A stretch of DNA of 64,000 nt from Burkholderia sp. Nafp2/4-1b (GCF_003635165.1 NZ_ML058602.1:1-64000); one strand, 5' to 3'; shown: positions 40,191-49,311, counted from the first letter of the stretch. The notes: generated by a model not told the origin, from the letters alone. Numbers and translations are program-made.

Positions 40191-40787
40191 TTACATCGTG
40201 CGGCGGTCGAGCATCGCGCGGGCGATAGTGCCCGCGTCGACGTATTCGAGCTCGCCGCCCACCGGCACGCCGCGGGCGAGGCGCGTGACCGCGAGCCCGC
40301 GCGCCTTCAGCGTCTGGCCGAGATAGTGGGCGGTGGCTTCGCCCTCGTTCGTGAAGTTGGTCGCGAGCACGACCTCCTTGACGATGCCGTCGGACGCGCG
40401 CCGCACGAGGCGGTCGAAATGGATTTCCTTCGGGCCGATCCCGTCGAGCGGGCTCAACCGCCCCATCAGCACGAAATACAGCCCGCGGTACGTCATCGTC
40501 TGCTCGAGCATGATCTGGTCGGCCGGCGTCTCGACGACGCACAGCAGCGTCGGATCACGCTCCTCGTCGCTGCATAGCTCGCAGATCTGCGCTTCGGTGA
40601 ACGTGTTGCACTTCTCGCAGTGCTGCAGGTGCTCGGTCGCAAACAGCAGCGACCGGCCGAGCCGCTCCGCGCCCTCCCGATCGTGCTGCATCAGGTGGTA
40701 CGCCATGCGCTGCGCGGATTTCGGCCCGACGCCGGGCAATACGCGCAGCGCTTCGACGAGCGCGGACAAGGCGGACGGCTGTTTCAT
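40191..40787 (-). CDS. recR: Recombination protein RecR
   Basis: RecFOR component that loads RecA on gapped DNA. 198 residues, normal length: a helix-hairpin-helix start [22 protein letters not shown] (key [11 protein letters not shown]), a four-cysteine zinc finger ([16 protein letters not shown]), then the Toprim domain with [16 protein letters not shown] and [14 protein letters not shown]. It follows ybaB by 49 bp in the classic dnaX-ybaB-recR operon. Confidence 0.98.
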   Translation of the reverse strand: MKQPSALSALVEALRVLPGVGPKSAQRMAYHLMQHDREGAERLGRSLLFATEHLQHCEKCNTFTEAQICELCSDEERDPTLLCVVETPADQIMLEQTMTYRGLYFVLMGRLSPLDGIGPKEIHFDRLVRRASDGIVKEVVLATNFTNEGEATAHYLGQTLKARGLAVTRLARGVPVGGELEYVDAGTIARAMLDRRTM

Positions 40788-40836
40788 ACGGCGGCTGAAG
40801 GCTCAACAGGCTGATCGGGCTGAACGGACGCTGCGC

Positions 40837-41163
40837 TCAGAACGGCAGCTTGAAGCCCGGGGGCAGCGGCAGGCCCGACGTCATGCCGCTCATCTTTTCC
40901 TGCGACGTCGCTTCGGCCTTGCGCACGGCATCGTTGAACGCGGCCGCAACCAGGTCCTCGAGCATGTCCTTGTCGTCCGCGAGCAGGCTCGGATCGATCG
41001 CGACGCGGCGCACTTCGTTGCGGCAGGTCATCGTCACCTTGACGAGGCCGGCACCCGATTGCCCTTCGACTTCGATCAACGCAAGCTGCTCCTGCATCTT
41101 CTTCATGTTTTCCTGCATTTGCTGCGCTTGCTTCATCAGTCCGGCGAGGTTGCCTTTCAACAT
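40837..41163 (-). CDS. ybaB: YbaB/EbfC nucleoid-associated protein
   Basis: Small DNA-binding protein, 108 residues, dimeric in known structures. [27 protein letters not shown] (key [10 protein letters not shown]) and the [21 protein letters not shown] strand pattern identify the family. The C-terminal LPPGFKLPF is the conserved end. The start ATG has AAGGAG about 7 bases upstream. It is located between dnaX and recR as in most proteobacteria. Confidence 0.97.
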   Translation of the reverse strand: MLKGNLAGLMKQAQQMQENMKKMQEQLALIEVEGQSGAGLVKVTMTCRNEVRRVAIDPSLLADDKDMLEDLVAAAFNDAVRKAEATSQEKMSGMTSGLPLPPGFKLPF

Positions 41164-41257
41164 GGGAATACTCCTTCTTGATCGTGTGAAACCCGGCACG
41201 CGGCGCGTGCCGGTCAATGTGTGCGGGCGTGATTGTGCCTGTCGCGGTGCGATTCGT

Positions 41258-43675
41258 TCAATGCAGCGTCGGCGGCGTGCCGTCCGGCGCCGCATCGGCG
41301 AGCGGCCGCACCGAGCCTTCGACGATGCGCGCGCCGAAGTCACGCACGAGTTGCTGGACGAACGGATCGCCATGAATGTCTTGCTCGGCCTCGCGCTGGC
41401 GTGCCGCGCGTGCGGCCGCATCGAGCGCCGCCGCGGTGCGCCGCGCGGGCCCGACCTCGACCGCGACCTCGACCGGCTTGCCGAGCGCGTCGGCCAATGC
41501 GGCCTTCAGCTTCGCGACCTGCGCGGCATCCGCATACTGCGGCACCGGCACGGACAGCTTCAACGTCGTCGCGTCGACAGCCGTCAGTTCGCTGTTGAAC
41601 GCGAGTTGATACGCGACGCCCTTCAGCGGCAGCCGCGCGGCCAGCGCCGGCCATTCGCCGTCGAAGCCTAGCGGATCGAGCGCGATCGCGGGCGGCAGCG
41701 GACGCGTGTCGACCGGTGCGGACGGACGCGCGTCCACCGGCTTCGGCGCGATGCGCACGTCGTCGGGGCCGCTGTCGAATACCGGGACGAAACCGTCGTC
41801 GGCCGCACCGCCGAACATCTCGTCGGCGCTGAGCGGCACGTATTCGTCCGGCGGGATGTCTTCCCACGGCGGTGGTGCCTGGCGCGTGTCGGCGGCTTGC
41901 GGTGCACGGGCCGCCGCGCGCGGCGTCGGCACCTGCACGGCAGGACGCGCGGCGGCCGGTTTTTCAACGGCCGGCTGGGCCGCCGCCGATTTCGGCGCGG
42001 CGCCTGCCCGCGAGCGGTCGGACGACACGCGCATGCCGGCATTGCGCAGCACGTCGAGCGCGGCGGCGGCGCCACCGCGGGCCGGCGGACGTGCGGCCGG
42101 CTCGGCCGGTTTGGCCGGCGCAGCGCGCGGTGCCGGTTCGGCAGGCGGTGCGGGTTCGTCGTGGCGCTTGGCGGCAACCGCGGGCGGTTCAGGTTCGTCG
42201 CGGGCTGCCGGCGGCGCATCGGTCGTCGGTGCTGCTTGCGGTGCCGCTTGAGGTGCTGCTTGCGGTGCCGCTTGAGGCGCTGCTTGAGACGCCGGTTTCG
42301 GTTCCGACTGCGGTGCGGCCGGTGCTTCGGCCGCAGCCGCAGCCGGCGACGCAGCAGGCTTCACAGCGGATGCAATCGTCGCATCGTCGGACTGCGCCGG
42401 CGACGGACGTGCAGCGGGAGCGGTCGGCACGGCAGCTTGCGGGCGCGCTGCTTCCGCGGGTGCCGGTGCCGGTGCCGGGGTCGACGGCTTCGGCGCCGCA
42501 GCCGACACGGCAACAGCAGCCGCACGCGGCGCGGGTGCCGTCACCGCACGCGGCGTGGCCGGCTGGCCACCCGGCGCACTGCCGGCGCCGACAGCCGGCT
42601 CGAACGCGAGCATCCGCAGCAACGTCATCGTGAAGCCGGCGTATTCGTCCGGCGCGAGGCCAAGCTCCGCGCGTCCGACCGTCGCGATCTGATAGAACAG
42701 CTGAACCTGCTCGGGGCTCAGCGTCTCCGCGAAACGGCGCAGGTCGGCCGCTTCCGGCCATTCGTCGAGCACGGAGCCCGGCGCGAACTGCGCCCATGCG
42801 ATCCGGTGCAGCAGGCTCGCGAGATCCTGCAGCGCGGTGGAAAAGGACAGGCTGCGCAGCGACATCTCGTCGGCGATCGCGAGGATCTCCGGGCCGTTGC
42901 CGGCCGCGAGCGCATCGAGCAGGCGCACCATGTAGGTCTGGTCCAGCGCGCCGAGCATGCCCGACACAGCCGATTCGGTCACTTCGTTCGCCGAATAGGC
43001 GATCGCCTGGTCGGTCAACGACAGCGCATCGCGCATGCTGCCCTGCGCGGCACGCGCGAGCAGACGCAGCGCCTGCTGCTCGAACGAGATCCGTTCTTCG
43101 CCGAGGATCCGCTCGAGGTGCGACACGATGTGCCCGGCCGGCATCTGCTTCAGGTTGAACTGCAGGCAGCGCGACAGCACGGTGACGGGAATCTTCTGCG
43201 GATCGGTGGTCGCGAGGATGAACTTCACGTGCGGCGGCGGTTCCTCGAGCGTCTTCAGCATCGCGTTGAACGCGTGATTCGTCAGCATGTGCACTTCGTC
43301 GATCATGTAGACCTTGAAGCGCGCATCGACGGGCGCGTACACCGCGCGCTCGAGCAGCGCGGCCATCTCGTCGACGCCGCGGTTGCTCGCCGCGTCCATC
43401 TCGACGTAGTCGACGAAGCGGCCTTCGTCGATCTCGCGGCATGCGCGGCACACGCCGCACGGCTGCGACGTGACGCCGGTTTCACAGTTGAGCGCTTTCG
43501 CGAAGATCCGCGACAGCGTCGTCTTGCCGACACCGCGGGTTCCGGTAAACAGATAGGCGTGATGGAGACGCCCGCCGTCGAGCGCGTGCGTGAGCGCCCT
43601 GACGACGTGCTCCTGGCCGACGAGCGAAGCGAAATCCTTCGGACGCCACTTGCGTGCGAGAACTTGATAGGTCAT
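41258..43675 (-). CDS. dnaX: DNA polymerase III subunits gamma/tau
   Basis: Clamp-loader ATPase and replisome organiser. 805 residues: AAA+ domain starting [21 protein letters not shown] with Walker [13 protein letters not shown] near 45-56, zinc-binding cysteines ([16 protein letters not shown]), Walker [11 protein letters not shown], and sensor RCLQFNLK. After about residue 370 comes a 250-residue Ala/Pro-rich linker, then a C-terminal tau domain (residues ~650-790) of the alpha/DnaB-binding type. A 12-bp, five-unit repeat codes for QAAP steps in the linker. I saw no clean A-rich slippery heptamer, so a programmed gamma frameshift is not supported. The canonical N-terminus fixes the ATG at 43675, which has no SD. 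Confidence 0.97.
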   Translation of the reverse strand: MTYQVLARKWRPKDFASLVGQEHVVRALTHALDGGRLHHAYLFTGTRGVGKTTLSRIFAKALNCETGVTSQPCGVCRACREIDEGRFVDYVEMDAASNRGVDEMAALLERAVYAPVDARFKVYMIDEVHMLTNHAFNAMLKTLEEPPPHVKFILATTDPQKIPVTVLSRCLQFNLKQMPAGHIVSHLERILGEERISFEQQALRLLARAAQGSMRDALSLTDQAIAYSANEVTESAVSGMLGALDQTYMVRLLDALAAGNGPEILAIADEMSLRSLSFSTALQDLASLLHRIAWAQFAPGSVLDEWPEAADLRRFAETLSPEQVQLFYQIATVGRAELGLAPDEYAGFTMTLLRMLAFEPAVGAGSAPGGQPATPRAVTAPAPRAAAVAVSAAAPKPSTPAPAPAPAEAARPQAAVPTAPAARPSPAQSDDATIASAVKPAASPAAAAAEAPAAPQSEPKPASQAAPQAAPQAAPQAAPQAAPTTDAPPAARDEPEPPAVAAKRHDEPAPPAEPAPRAAPAKPAEPAARPPARGGAAAALDVLRNAGMRVSSDRSRAGAAPKSAAAQPAVEKPAAARPAVQVPTPRAAARAPQAADTRQAPPPWEDIPPDEYVPLSADEMFGGAADDGFVPVFDSGPDDVRIAPKPVDARPSAPVDTRPLPPAIALDPLGFDGEWPALAARLPLKGVAYQLAFNSELTAVDATTLKLSVPVPQYADAAQVAKLKAALADALGKPVEVAVEVGPARRTAAALDAAARAARQREAEQDIHGDPFVQQLVRDFGARIVEGSVRPLADAAPDGTPPTLH
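42229..42288. repeat. 12-bp tandem repeat inside dnaX (QAAP codons)
   Basis: Five contiguous 12-bp units, alternating GTGCTGCTTGCG and GTGCCGCTTGAG with a last variant GCGCTGCTTGAG. Read leftward each adds Gln-Ala-Ala-Pro to the tau linker. Being a multiple of three, unit gain or loss would keep the frame. Confidence 0.85.
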
Positions 43676-43681
43676 CGGGAA

Positions 43682-43690
43682 ATTGTATCA
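43682..43690 (-). promoter_or_regulatory. Candidate extended -10 for dnaX, probably leaderless transcript
   Basis: Read leftward, TGATACAAT fits an extended -10 (TGnTACAAT). Only six bases separate it from the dnaX ATG, so transcription would begin at or next to the start codon. There is no recognisable -35 and no SD. Confidence 0.5.
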
Positions 43691-43770
43691 GTAACGCTGC
43701 GTCGCGCCGACACGCGAAACGGTGCGGAAAACGGGCAACGCGCAGGAAAAACGGAGAATGCCGCAGAAAT

Positions 43771-43794
43771 AAAAAACGCCCAACGAACGGGGCG
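43771..43794 (-). terminator. Rho-independent terminator after ffs
   Basis: Read leftward, CGCCC, an 8-base loop, GGGCG, then TTTTTTA. It begins nine bases after the 3' end of the 4.5S RNA. Confidence 0.82.
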
Positions 43795-43803
43795 AGAGAG
43801 AAG

Positions 43804-43902
43804 GTGACGAGCCCAACCCTCGGCACTGGCAGAAAACGATTGTGGCTGCTTCGTTCCCGACCTGACCAGGTTCACCGCCCCACCATGCGAGGAGGCCCGT
43901 CA
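43804..43902 (-). ncRNA. ffs: 4.5S RNA, signal recognition particle RNA (small bacterial type)
   Basis: Read leftward, the core contains CTGGTCAGGTCGGGAACGAAGC then AGCC (key CAGGTC and GGAA with GAAGCAGCC), the conserved SRP domain IV loop that binds Ffh. The two ends pair (GTGACGGGCC at the 5' side with GGGCTCGTCAC at the 3' side), giving a single long hairpin of about 99 nt. It scaffolds Ffh and FtsY for cotranslational membrane targeting. It lies just upstream of dnaX, in the same direction, with its own -10 and terminator. Ends are estimated from pairing and may be off by a few bases. Confidence 0.95.
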
Positions 43903-43908
43903 CGGCAT

Positions 43909-43914
43909 ATTCTA
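43909..43914 (-). promoter_or_regulatory. -10 element of ffs
   Basis: Read leftward, TAGAAT ends 6-7 bases before the predicted 5' end of the 4.5S RNA. The -35 at 17 bp (TCGCAT) is poor. Confidence 0.55.
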
Positions 43915-44314
43915 TCACCGCTCCTGGCCAAATGCGACCGTTTGTTCGCAACAATGCAAACGATCGAGTGAACCGGCGCGCGTAGGCACATGAAAAGCGA
44001 GCCCGAGCACGCGCATACCAGCGTACCCATTACGTCAGCTCTTGTATTTTGCGAGCCGGCCTCCACCTTCGAAACGCAACGGTCGAACGGCGCGTCGTAC
44101 CCCTACTCGCGAAGCGGCTACTATCGCCGCCCGCAGCGGATAGCAATTTAGGCTAATATGACGCCCGAACGACCCGCGAGCCGCGCCAGCAGCGCCTACG
44201 CCCTTCCTTACGGAGAGCGGAGCGACCTGCCGCAGCGACCGGCAGCCGTCAGGCGGCCGGAGCGCCGCAACGCGCCGAGCAGGCAGTCCCCGAACCGTAA
44301 GAGGTATTGACCCA
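43915..44314. other. Divergent intergenic region between ffs and trxA
   Basis: About 400 bp with no convincing gene. A TAATAT hexamer at 44154-44159 is a possible -10 for trxA, which would then have a GC-rich leader of about 150 nt capable of several small hairpins. An AAGAGGT ribosome site is present a short distance before the trxA ATG. I see no known riboswitch. Confidence 0.5.
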
Positions 44315-44641
44315 ATGAGCGAACAGATCAAACACATCAGCGACGCATCGTTCGAACAGGACGTCGTCAAATCCGACAAGCCCGTGCTCGTCGACTTCTG
44401 GGCCGAATGGTGCGGCCCGTGCAAGATGATCGCCCCGATCCTCGACGAAGTCGCGAAGGACTACGGCGACAAGCTGCAGATCGCGAAGATCAACGTCGAC
44501 GACAACCAGGCGACGCCTGCGAAGTTCGGCGTGCGCGGCATCCCGACGCTGATCCTGTTCAAGAACGGCGCGGCCGCCGCACAGAAGGTCGGCGCGCTGT
44601 CGAAGTCGCAGCTCACCGCATTCCTGGACAGCCACCTGTAA
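44315..44641 (+). CDS. trxA: Thioredoxin
   Basis: General cytoplasmic disulfide reductase. 108 residues with the redox site WCGPCK at 32-37, the buried DFWAEW Asp upstream, and the cis-proline in RGIPTLILF near 74-80. Length and sequence are those of the classic TrxA. It precedes rho by 194 bp, the usual trxA-rho order, but a strong hairpin and a separate -10 lie between them. Confidence 0.98.
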   Translation: MSEQIKHISDASFEQDVVKSDKPVLVDFWAEWCGPCKMIAPILDEVAKDYGDKLQIAKINVDDNQATPAKFGVRGIPTLILFKNGAAAAQKVGALSKSQLTAFLDSHL

Positions 44642-44654
44642 TACCGGCCGTTAC

Positions 44655-44686
44655 GCGGACGTGTTGTCAACCGACAACACGTCCGC
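44655..44686 (+). other. Perfect 14-bp hairpin between trxA and rho
   Basis: The arm GCGGACGTGTTGTC is followed by an AACC tetraloop and its exact 14-base complement. No T-run follows, so it does not look like a normal intrinsic terminator. It starts 13 bases after the trxA stop and may protect that mRNA end or act with Rho. Confidence 0.7.
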
Positions 44687-44730
44687 CGTCATGCCGCCGA
44701 TCGGCCGCTCAGGCTCGAATCGGCATATGC

Positions 44731-44736
44731 TAGAAT
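44731..44736 (+). promoter_or_regulatory. Candidate -10 (TAGAAT) and pyrimidine-rich leader of rho
   Basis: TAGAAT in the context ATGCTAGAATC lies 100 bases upstream of the rho ATG. The leader that follows (about 44767-44833) is strikingly C/T-rich and G-poor on the plus strand, the composition Rho prefers. rho is known to be autoregulated in E. coli; the same is inferred here. Confidence 0.45.
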
Positions 44737-44835
44737 CAAAAAACGTCTACAAGACGCATTAAGTCTCAGAGCGCTTCCGCTCGCCCTCCTCCCTTATTTC
44801 TTTTCGTCGCTTCTCCTCCCTGGCGGGTTCTCCGT

Positions 44836-46098
44836 ATGCATTTATCCGAGCTCAAGTCTCTGCACGTGTCCGAACTGATCGAAATGGCCAATGGCCTGGA
44901 GATCGAAAACGCGAACCGCCTGCGCAAGCAGGAGTTGATGTTCGCCATTCTCAAAAAGCGCGCCAAGACGGGAGAGACGATCTTCGGCGACGGCACGCTC
45001 GAAGTGCTGCCGGACGGCTTCGGCTTCCTGCGCTCGCCGGAAATGTCGTACCTCGCGAGCACCGACGACATCTATATCAGCCCGTCGCAGATCCGCCGCT
45101 TCAACCTGCATACCGGCGACACCATCGAAGGTGAAGTCCGCACGCCGAAGGACGGCGAGCGCTACTTCGCGCTGGTGAAGGTCGACAAAGTCAACGGGCA
45201 GCCGCCCGAGGCCTCGAAACACAAGATCATGTTCGAGAACCTCACGCCGCTGCACCCGAACAAGCCGCTGTCGCTCGAACGCGAAATGCGCGGCGAAGAA
45301 AACGTCACGGGCCGCATCATCGACATGATCGCGCCGATCGGCAAGGGCCAGCGCGGCCTGCTGGTCGCGTCGCCGAAGTCGGGCAAGACCGTGATGCTCC
45401 AGCACATCGCGCACGCGATCAAGCAGAACCACCCGGACGTGATCCTGTTCGTGCTGCTGATCGACGAGCGCCCTGAAGAAGTGACCGAAATGCAGCGCTC
45501 GGTCGCCGGCGAAGTGATCGCGTCGACGTTCGACGAACCGGCCACGCGTCACGTGCAGGTCGCCGAAATGGTGATCGAGAAGGCCAAGCGCCTCGTCGAA
45601 ATGAAGCACGACGTCGTGATTCTGCTCGACTCGATCACGCGTCTCGCCCGTGCATACAACACCGTGATCCCGGCGTCGGGCAAGGTGCTGACGGGTGGTG
45701 TCGATGCGAACGCACTGCAGCGTCCGAAGCGCTTCTTCGGCGCGGCACGCAACATCGAGGAAGGCGGCTCGCTGACGATCATCGGCACCGCGCTGATCGA
45801 AACCGGCAGCCGCATGGACGACGTGATCTACGAAGAGTTCAAGGGCACCGGCAACATGGAAGTGCACCTCGAGCGCCGTCTCGCGGAAAAGCGCGTCTAT
45901 CCGTCGATCAACCTGAACAAGTCGGGCACGCGTCGCGAAGAAATGCTGATCAAGCCCGAGATCCTTCAGAAGATCTGGGTGCTGCGCAAGTTCATCCACG
46001 ACATGGACGAAGTCGAGGCAATGGAATTCCTGCTCGACAAGATCCGCCAGACGAAGAGCAATTCCGAGTTCTTCGACCTGATGCGCCGCGGCGGCTGA
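44836..46098 (+). CDS. rho: Transcription termination factor Rho
   Basis: Hexameric RNA-dependent ATPase that ends transcription. 420 residues, the standard length: N-terminal helical domain [21 protein letters not shown]-binding cold-shock-like domain ([10 protein letters not shown], with [12 protein letters not shown]), Walker [13 protein letters not shown] near 177-188, Q-loop and R-loop regions ([23 protein letters not shown], key [12 protein letters not shown]) and the C-terminal [13 protein letters not shown]. No insertion domain is present. A terminator follows. Confidence 0.98.
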   Translation: MHLSELKSLHVSELIEMANGLEIENANRLRKQELMFAILKKRAKTGETIFGDGTLEVLPDGFGFLRSPEMSYLASTDDIYISPSQIRRFNLHTGDTIEGEVRTPKDGERYFALVKVDKVNGQPPEASKHKIMFENLTPLHPNKPLSLEREMRGEENVTGRIIDMIAPIGKGQRGLLVASPKSGKTVMLQHIAHAIKQNHPDVILFVLLIDERPEEVTEMQRSVAGEVIASTFDEPATRHVQVAEMVIEKAKRLVEMKHDVVILLDSITRLARAYNTVIPASGKVLTGGVDANALQRPKRFFGAARNIEEGGSLTIIGTALIETGSRMDDVIYEEFKGTGNMEVHLERRLAEKRVYPSINLNKSGTRREEMLIKPEILQKIWVLRKFIHDMDEVEAMEFLLDKIRQTKSNSEFFDLMRRGG

Positions 46099-46118
46099 TC
46101 GCCGTCGCCCCGCACCGA

Positions 46119-46155
46119 ACGGCCGCCCGCGCGTTTCGCCCGGCGGCCGTTTTTC
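46119..46155 (+). terminator. Rho-independent terminator after rho
   Basis: Stem ACGGCCGCC/GGCGGCCGT with a 14-base loop, followed by TTTTT. It ends the rho unit ahead of the merR promoter. Confidence 0.75.
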
Positions 46156-46160
46156 CGCCC

Positions 46161-46195
46161 CAACCTGAACGTGAACGTACAGGTTGCTCTATAAT
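46161..46195 (+). promoter_or_regulatory. MerR-type operator and promoter of the merR-MFS operon
   Basis: A 26-bp dyad (46161-46186) has outer arms CAACCTG and CAGGTTG and inner ACGT repeats symmetric about 46173/46174. A perfect TATAAT (46190-46195) follows. CTGAAC at 46165-46170 is a -35-like hexamer at exactly 19 bp, the unusual spacing typical of MerR-controlled promoters. The dyad covers the -35 rather than only the spacer. Autoregulation by the downstream MerR protein is inferred. Confidence 0.65.
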
Positions 46196-46228
46196 CGCGT
46201 CATCGCCCTCTCCTGAAGCCGCCTTCCG

Positions 46229-46729
46229 ATGCCGAACGATGACTCCCCCGCGCTGCTGACCGTGAGCGACGCCGCGTCGCGGCTCGGCGTCACGCCGCGC
46301 ACGCTGAAGTACTACGAGGAGCGCGGGCTCGTCACGCCGTCGCGCAGCGGCGGCCGCTATCGGCTGTACGACGAAGCCGATCTCGAACGCTTCGCGCGCA
46401 TCCTGCGGCTGCGCGCGCTCGGCTTTTCGCTGCACGGCATCACGGAGATGCTCAAGCGCCCGCTGGAAGAAACGGGCGATGGCCGGCGCCGCTATTCGGA
46501 CGCGTCGCTGCGCGAGATCCGCACGGGGCTGGCCGAACAGATCGAGACGCTCGACCGGCGGATCGCGGCCGTGCAGCGCGAACTGAAGGAAGCCGTCGCG
46601 CTGCGCAAGGAACTGCAGCACGACATCGACTACGTCGAACGGCGTCTCGCCGGCGAAAACCCCGACGCACTGATCGCACAGCGGCGGGCCGAAGCCGGCG
46701 CGCGGCGCACGCGCAAGGATCGCGAATGA
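46229..46729 (+). CDS. MerR-family transcriptional regulator
   Basis: 166 residues. A winged HTH (LTVSDAASRLGVTPRTLKYYEERGLV, key VTPRTLKYYEERG) with the second helix GGRYRLYDEADLERFARILRLRALGFSLHGI, then a dimerising coiled coil LAEQIETLDRRIAAVQRELKEA and a basic tail ending RRTRKDRE. No effector-domain cysteines are visible, so it is unlikely to be a metal sensor. Its stop codon overlaps the MFS start by 4 bp (ATGA), so the two are coupled and it probably controls that transporter. The ligand is unknown. Confidence 0.93.
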   Translation: MPNDDSPALLTVSDAASRLGVTPRTLKYYEERGLVTPSRSGGRYRLYDEADLERFARILRLRALGFSLHGITEMLKRPLEETGDGRRRYSDASLREIRTGLAEQIETLDRRIAAVQRELKEAVALRKELQHDIDYVERRLAGENPDALIAQRRAEAGARRTRKDRE

Positions 46730-48282
46730 ACGTCGCGCCCGGTCGCTCGCCGCTGTGGAGCCGCGCCAACCTGCGCGCGGACCTGTTCCCGTGGGCGCTC
46801 GCGCTCGTCACGGGCATCGACTACTTCGACAACGCGGCGTTCTCGTTCTTCGCGAGCTACATCGCGGGCGGCATCAACGCGTCGCCCGACGAACTCGTGT
46901 GGTCATCGAGCGCGTATGCGGTCACGGCCGTGCTCGGCATCCTGCAGCAGCAATGGTGGGTCGACCGGCTCGGGCATCGCCGCTACGTCGCCGGCTGCAT
47001 GCTGATGTTCTCGTTCGGCGCGATCGCGGCCGCGATCGCCGACACGTCGCTCGAGCTCGCGTTCGCGCGCGGCTTCCAGGGCTACTTCATCGGTCCGATG
47101 ATGGGCGCGTGCCGGATCCTGATCCAGATCAGCTTCAAGCCGCAGGAGCGGCCGCCCGCCACGCGCGCGTTCCTGATCATGATCCTGCTCGGCAGCGCGC
47201 TCGCGCCGATCGTCGGCGGGCTGCTCGTCGCGCATTCGACGTGGCGCGCGCTGTTCGCGTGCACCGCGCCCGCGGGCATCGCGTTCGCGATCCTCGCGCT
47301 TCTCACGCTGCCCGATTCGGGCAGGACGCCCGACGACGAGCGCGGCACCGGGCATTTCTGGCCGTACGTCGTGTTCGCACTCGCGCAAGGCGCGCTGCAG
47401 ATCGTGCTGCAGCAGGTGCATTACCAGCTCTACAGCGGCTCGCCGATGCTGATCATGTTGACGTTCGCCGGTCTCGGCGCGCTCGCGTGGTTCGCGTATC
47501 ACCAGTGGAACCATCCGACGCCGCTCGTGCGGCTGCATGCGTTTCGCGAGCGCACGTTCCAGGTCGGGTTGCTGCTGTACATGTTCTATTACTACGAGTC
47601 GACGGGCTTCAGCTACCTGACTTCCCGCCTGCTCGAAGGCGGCCTCGGTTATCCGGTCGAGAATGCCGGGCGCCTGGTCGGCACGATGTCGCTGATTTCG
47701 GCCACCGCGCTGTTCGCGTACCTGCGCTATGCGAAGCACGTCACGCACAAGAAATGGTTCGTCGTGCCGGGTTTCGCGATCGCGATCACGGCCGCGCTGT
47801 GGATGACGCGGATGACACCGCAGGTCGGCGAAGCCGCGCTGATCGTCCCGCTGCTGCTGCGCGGATTGCTGCTGCTGTTCATCGTGCTGCCGGTCGCGAA
47901 CCTGACGTTCCGCATCTTCGCGATCGACGAATACACGCACGGCTACCGCCTGAAGAACATCGTGCGGCAGCTGACGATCTCGTTCGCGACGTCGTCGGTG
48001 ATCATCGTCGAGCAGCACCGGGTGGCCGTGCACCAGACGCGGCTCGTCGAGCGCGCGAACGTGTTCGACCCGCTGTTCCAGCAGACCGTCGACGCGCTCA
48101 CGCGCAGCTATGCGGCGGCCGGCCATGCGCTGACCGACGCGCACGCCCTCGCGATCGCATCGATCGCGCGGATGGTCGCGCAACAGGCGTCGTTCCTTGC
48201 CTCGCTCGACGGTTTCTATTTTCTCGCGGGCGTCGCGCTGGTCGGCGGCCTCTTCGCGGCTTGGCAAAAAGAGATCGATTGA
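46726..48282 (+). CDS. Major facilitator superfamily transporter, DHA2-like
   Basis: 518 residues with about 14 hydrophobic helices, the number usual for drug:H+ antiporter group 2 transporters. ALALVTGIDYFDNAAFSFF is TM1, VDRLGHRRYVAGCMLM is the loop 2-3 region with a partial DxxGRR-like motif, and RGFQGYFIGPMMGACRI is the motif C area. A cytoplasmic tail with NIVRQLTISFATSSVIIVEQHR and HQTRLVERANVFDPLFQQTVDAL follows; such segments occur in EmrB-like exporters. No partner HlyD/EmrA gene is adjacent, so it may act alone. It is coupled to the MerR gene. The substrate cannot be deduced. Confidence 0.87.
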   Translation: MNVAPGRSPLWSRANLRADLFPWALALVTGIDYFDNAAFSFFASYIAGGINASPDELVWSSSAYAVTAVLGILQQQWWVDRLGHRRYVAGCMLMFSFGAIAAAIADTSLELAFARGFQGYFIGPMMGACRILIQISFKPQERPPATRAFLIMILLGSALAPIVGGLLVAHSTWRALFACTAPAGIAFAILALLTLPDSGRTPDDERGTGHFWPYVVFALAQGALQIVLQQVHYQLYSGSPMLIMLTFAGLGALAWFAYHQWNHPTPLVRLHAFRERTFQVGLLLYMFYYYESTGFSYLTSRLLEGGLGYPVENAGRLVGTMSLISATALFAYLRYAKHVTHKKWFVVPGFAIAITAALWMTRMTPQVGEAALIVPLLLRGLLLLFIVLPVANLTFRIFAIDEYTHGYRLKNIVRQLTISFATSSVIIVEQHRVAVHQTRLVERANVFDPLFQQTVDALTRSYAAAGHALTDAHALAIASIARMVAQQASFLASLDGFYFLAGVALVGGLFAAWQKEID

Positions 48283-48320
48283 GTTAAAAGACAGGCTTTG
48301 GCTTTTCCCGCGCCGCCTCC

Positions 48321-49151
48321 ATGCTCTCGAAACTGACCCGCTGGTTCGACGACCGCCGCCGCGATCGCGCGCTGCGCAGCCATCCGATTCCCGATGCGCT
48401 GTGGCAGGACACCGTCGAACGCCTGCCGTTCCTCGACGCGCTGTCGCCGGGCGACCTGGGCAGGCTGCGCGAGCTGACGAGCCTGTTCGTCGCGAAGAAG
48501 TCGTTTTCGACCGCGCACGGGCTCGAACTCACCGACGAAATGATCGTCGCGATCGCCGCACAGGCGTGCCTGCCCGTGCTGAATCTCGATTTGTCGCTGT
48601 ACGACGGCTGGGTCGGCGTCGTCGTGTATCCGGGCGAATTCGTGATCCGCAAGACCGTGCAGGACGAAGACGGCGTGGTCCATGAAGTCGAGCAGGACGC
48701 GAGCGGCGAAGCATGGGAAGGCGGCCCGGTGATCCTGTCGTGGGAAGACGCGCAGATGACGGACGGCCGCGACGCGTACAACGTCGTGATCCACGAGTTC
48801 GCGCACAAGGTCGACATGCTCAACGGCGAGGCCGACGGCTATCCGCCCCTCTTTCGCCGCTGGCACGCGCCGCATCTCGATGCGCAGGCGTGGGCCGACG
48901 TGTTCGAGCATGCGTACGACCAGTTCTGCGCGCGCGTCGACGCGGTGCCGGACCGCGCGTGGGCGCGCTTCGAGCGCGACTCGCTGATCGATCCCTATGC
49001 GGCCGACCACCCGTCGGAATTCTTCGCGGTGTGCAGCGAAGCACTGTTCGTGCGGCCGCGCGCGTTCGAGTCCGAATTTCCGGAGCTGTACCGGCTGCTC
49101 GCGCGCTACTACCGGCAGGATCCGGCGCGCACCGGCGCCCTCGACGCATGA
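48321..49151 (+). CDS. mtfA: MtfA-like zinc-dependent peptidase (M90)
   Basis: In E. coli MtfA is a cytosolic zinc aminopeptidase that binds the repressor Mlc and so tunes ptsG. 276 residues. The HExxH motif is in YNVVIHEFAHKVDMLNGEADG near 155-175 (HEFAH), and a third ligand region is PSEFFAVCSEALFVRP. The N-terminal DRALRSHPIPDALWQDTVERLPFL and the SWEDAQMTDGRDAYNV segments are also family-typical. Start is the ATG at 48321 after CCTCC. Whether it regulates sugar uptake in Burkholderia is unknown. Confidence 0.93.
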   Translation: MLSKLTRWFDDRRRDRALRSHPIPDALWQDTVERLPFLDALSPGDLGRLRELTSLFVAKKSFSTAHGLELTDEMIVAIAAQACLPVLNLDLSLYDGWVGVVVYPGEFVIRKTVQDEDGVVHEVEQDASGEAWEGGPVILSWEDAQMTDGRDAYNVVIHEFAHKVDMLNGEADGYPPLFRRWHAPHLDAQAWADVFEHAYDQFCARVDAVPDRAWARFERDSLIDPYAADHPSEFFAVCSEALFVRPRAFESEFPELYRLLARYYRQDPARTGALDA

Positions 49152-49311
49152 TGGAAATTATTCGTCAACCGTCTGATTTTCTGGCATAATCGCCGTTTTT
49201 CGACCTTAGGCAAGTGGCTCGCGCCGAGCTTGACGTCCGCTGATCCGCGCAAATTGCGCGATCCGGCACGGCAAGCGGCGGGTTGGCTACCGCTCTCACC
49301 AAGGAAAGACC

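Noticed and set aside
41258-43675. Programmed frameshift in dnaX producing gamma
   Set aside because: The only A-run in the linker region (GAAAAACC near 41960) is not a slippery heptamer in the right frame and lacks the E. coli-like context.
49150-49311. Zur operator ahead of rpmE2
   Set aside because: I looked for a GTTATA-type palindrome near the CATAAT hexamer and found none convincing.
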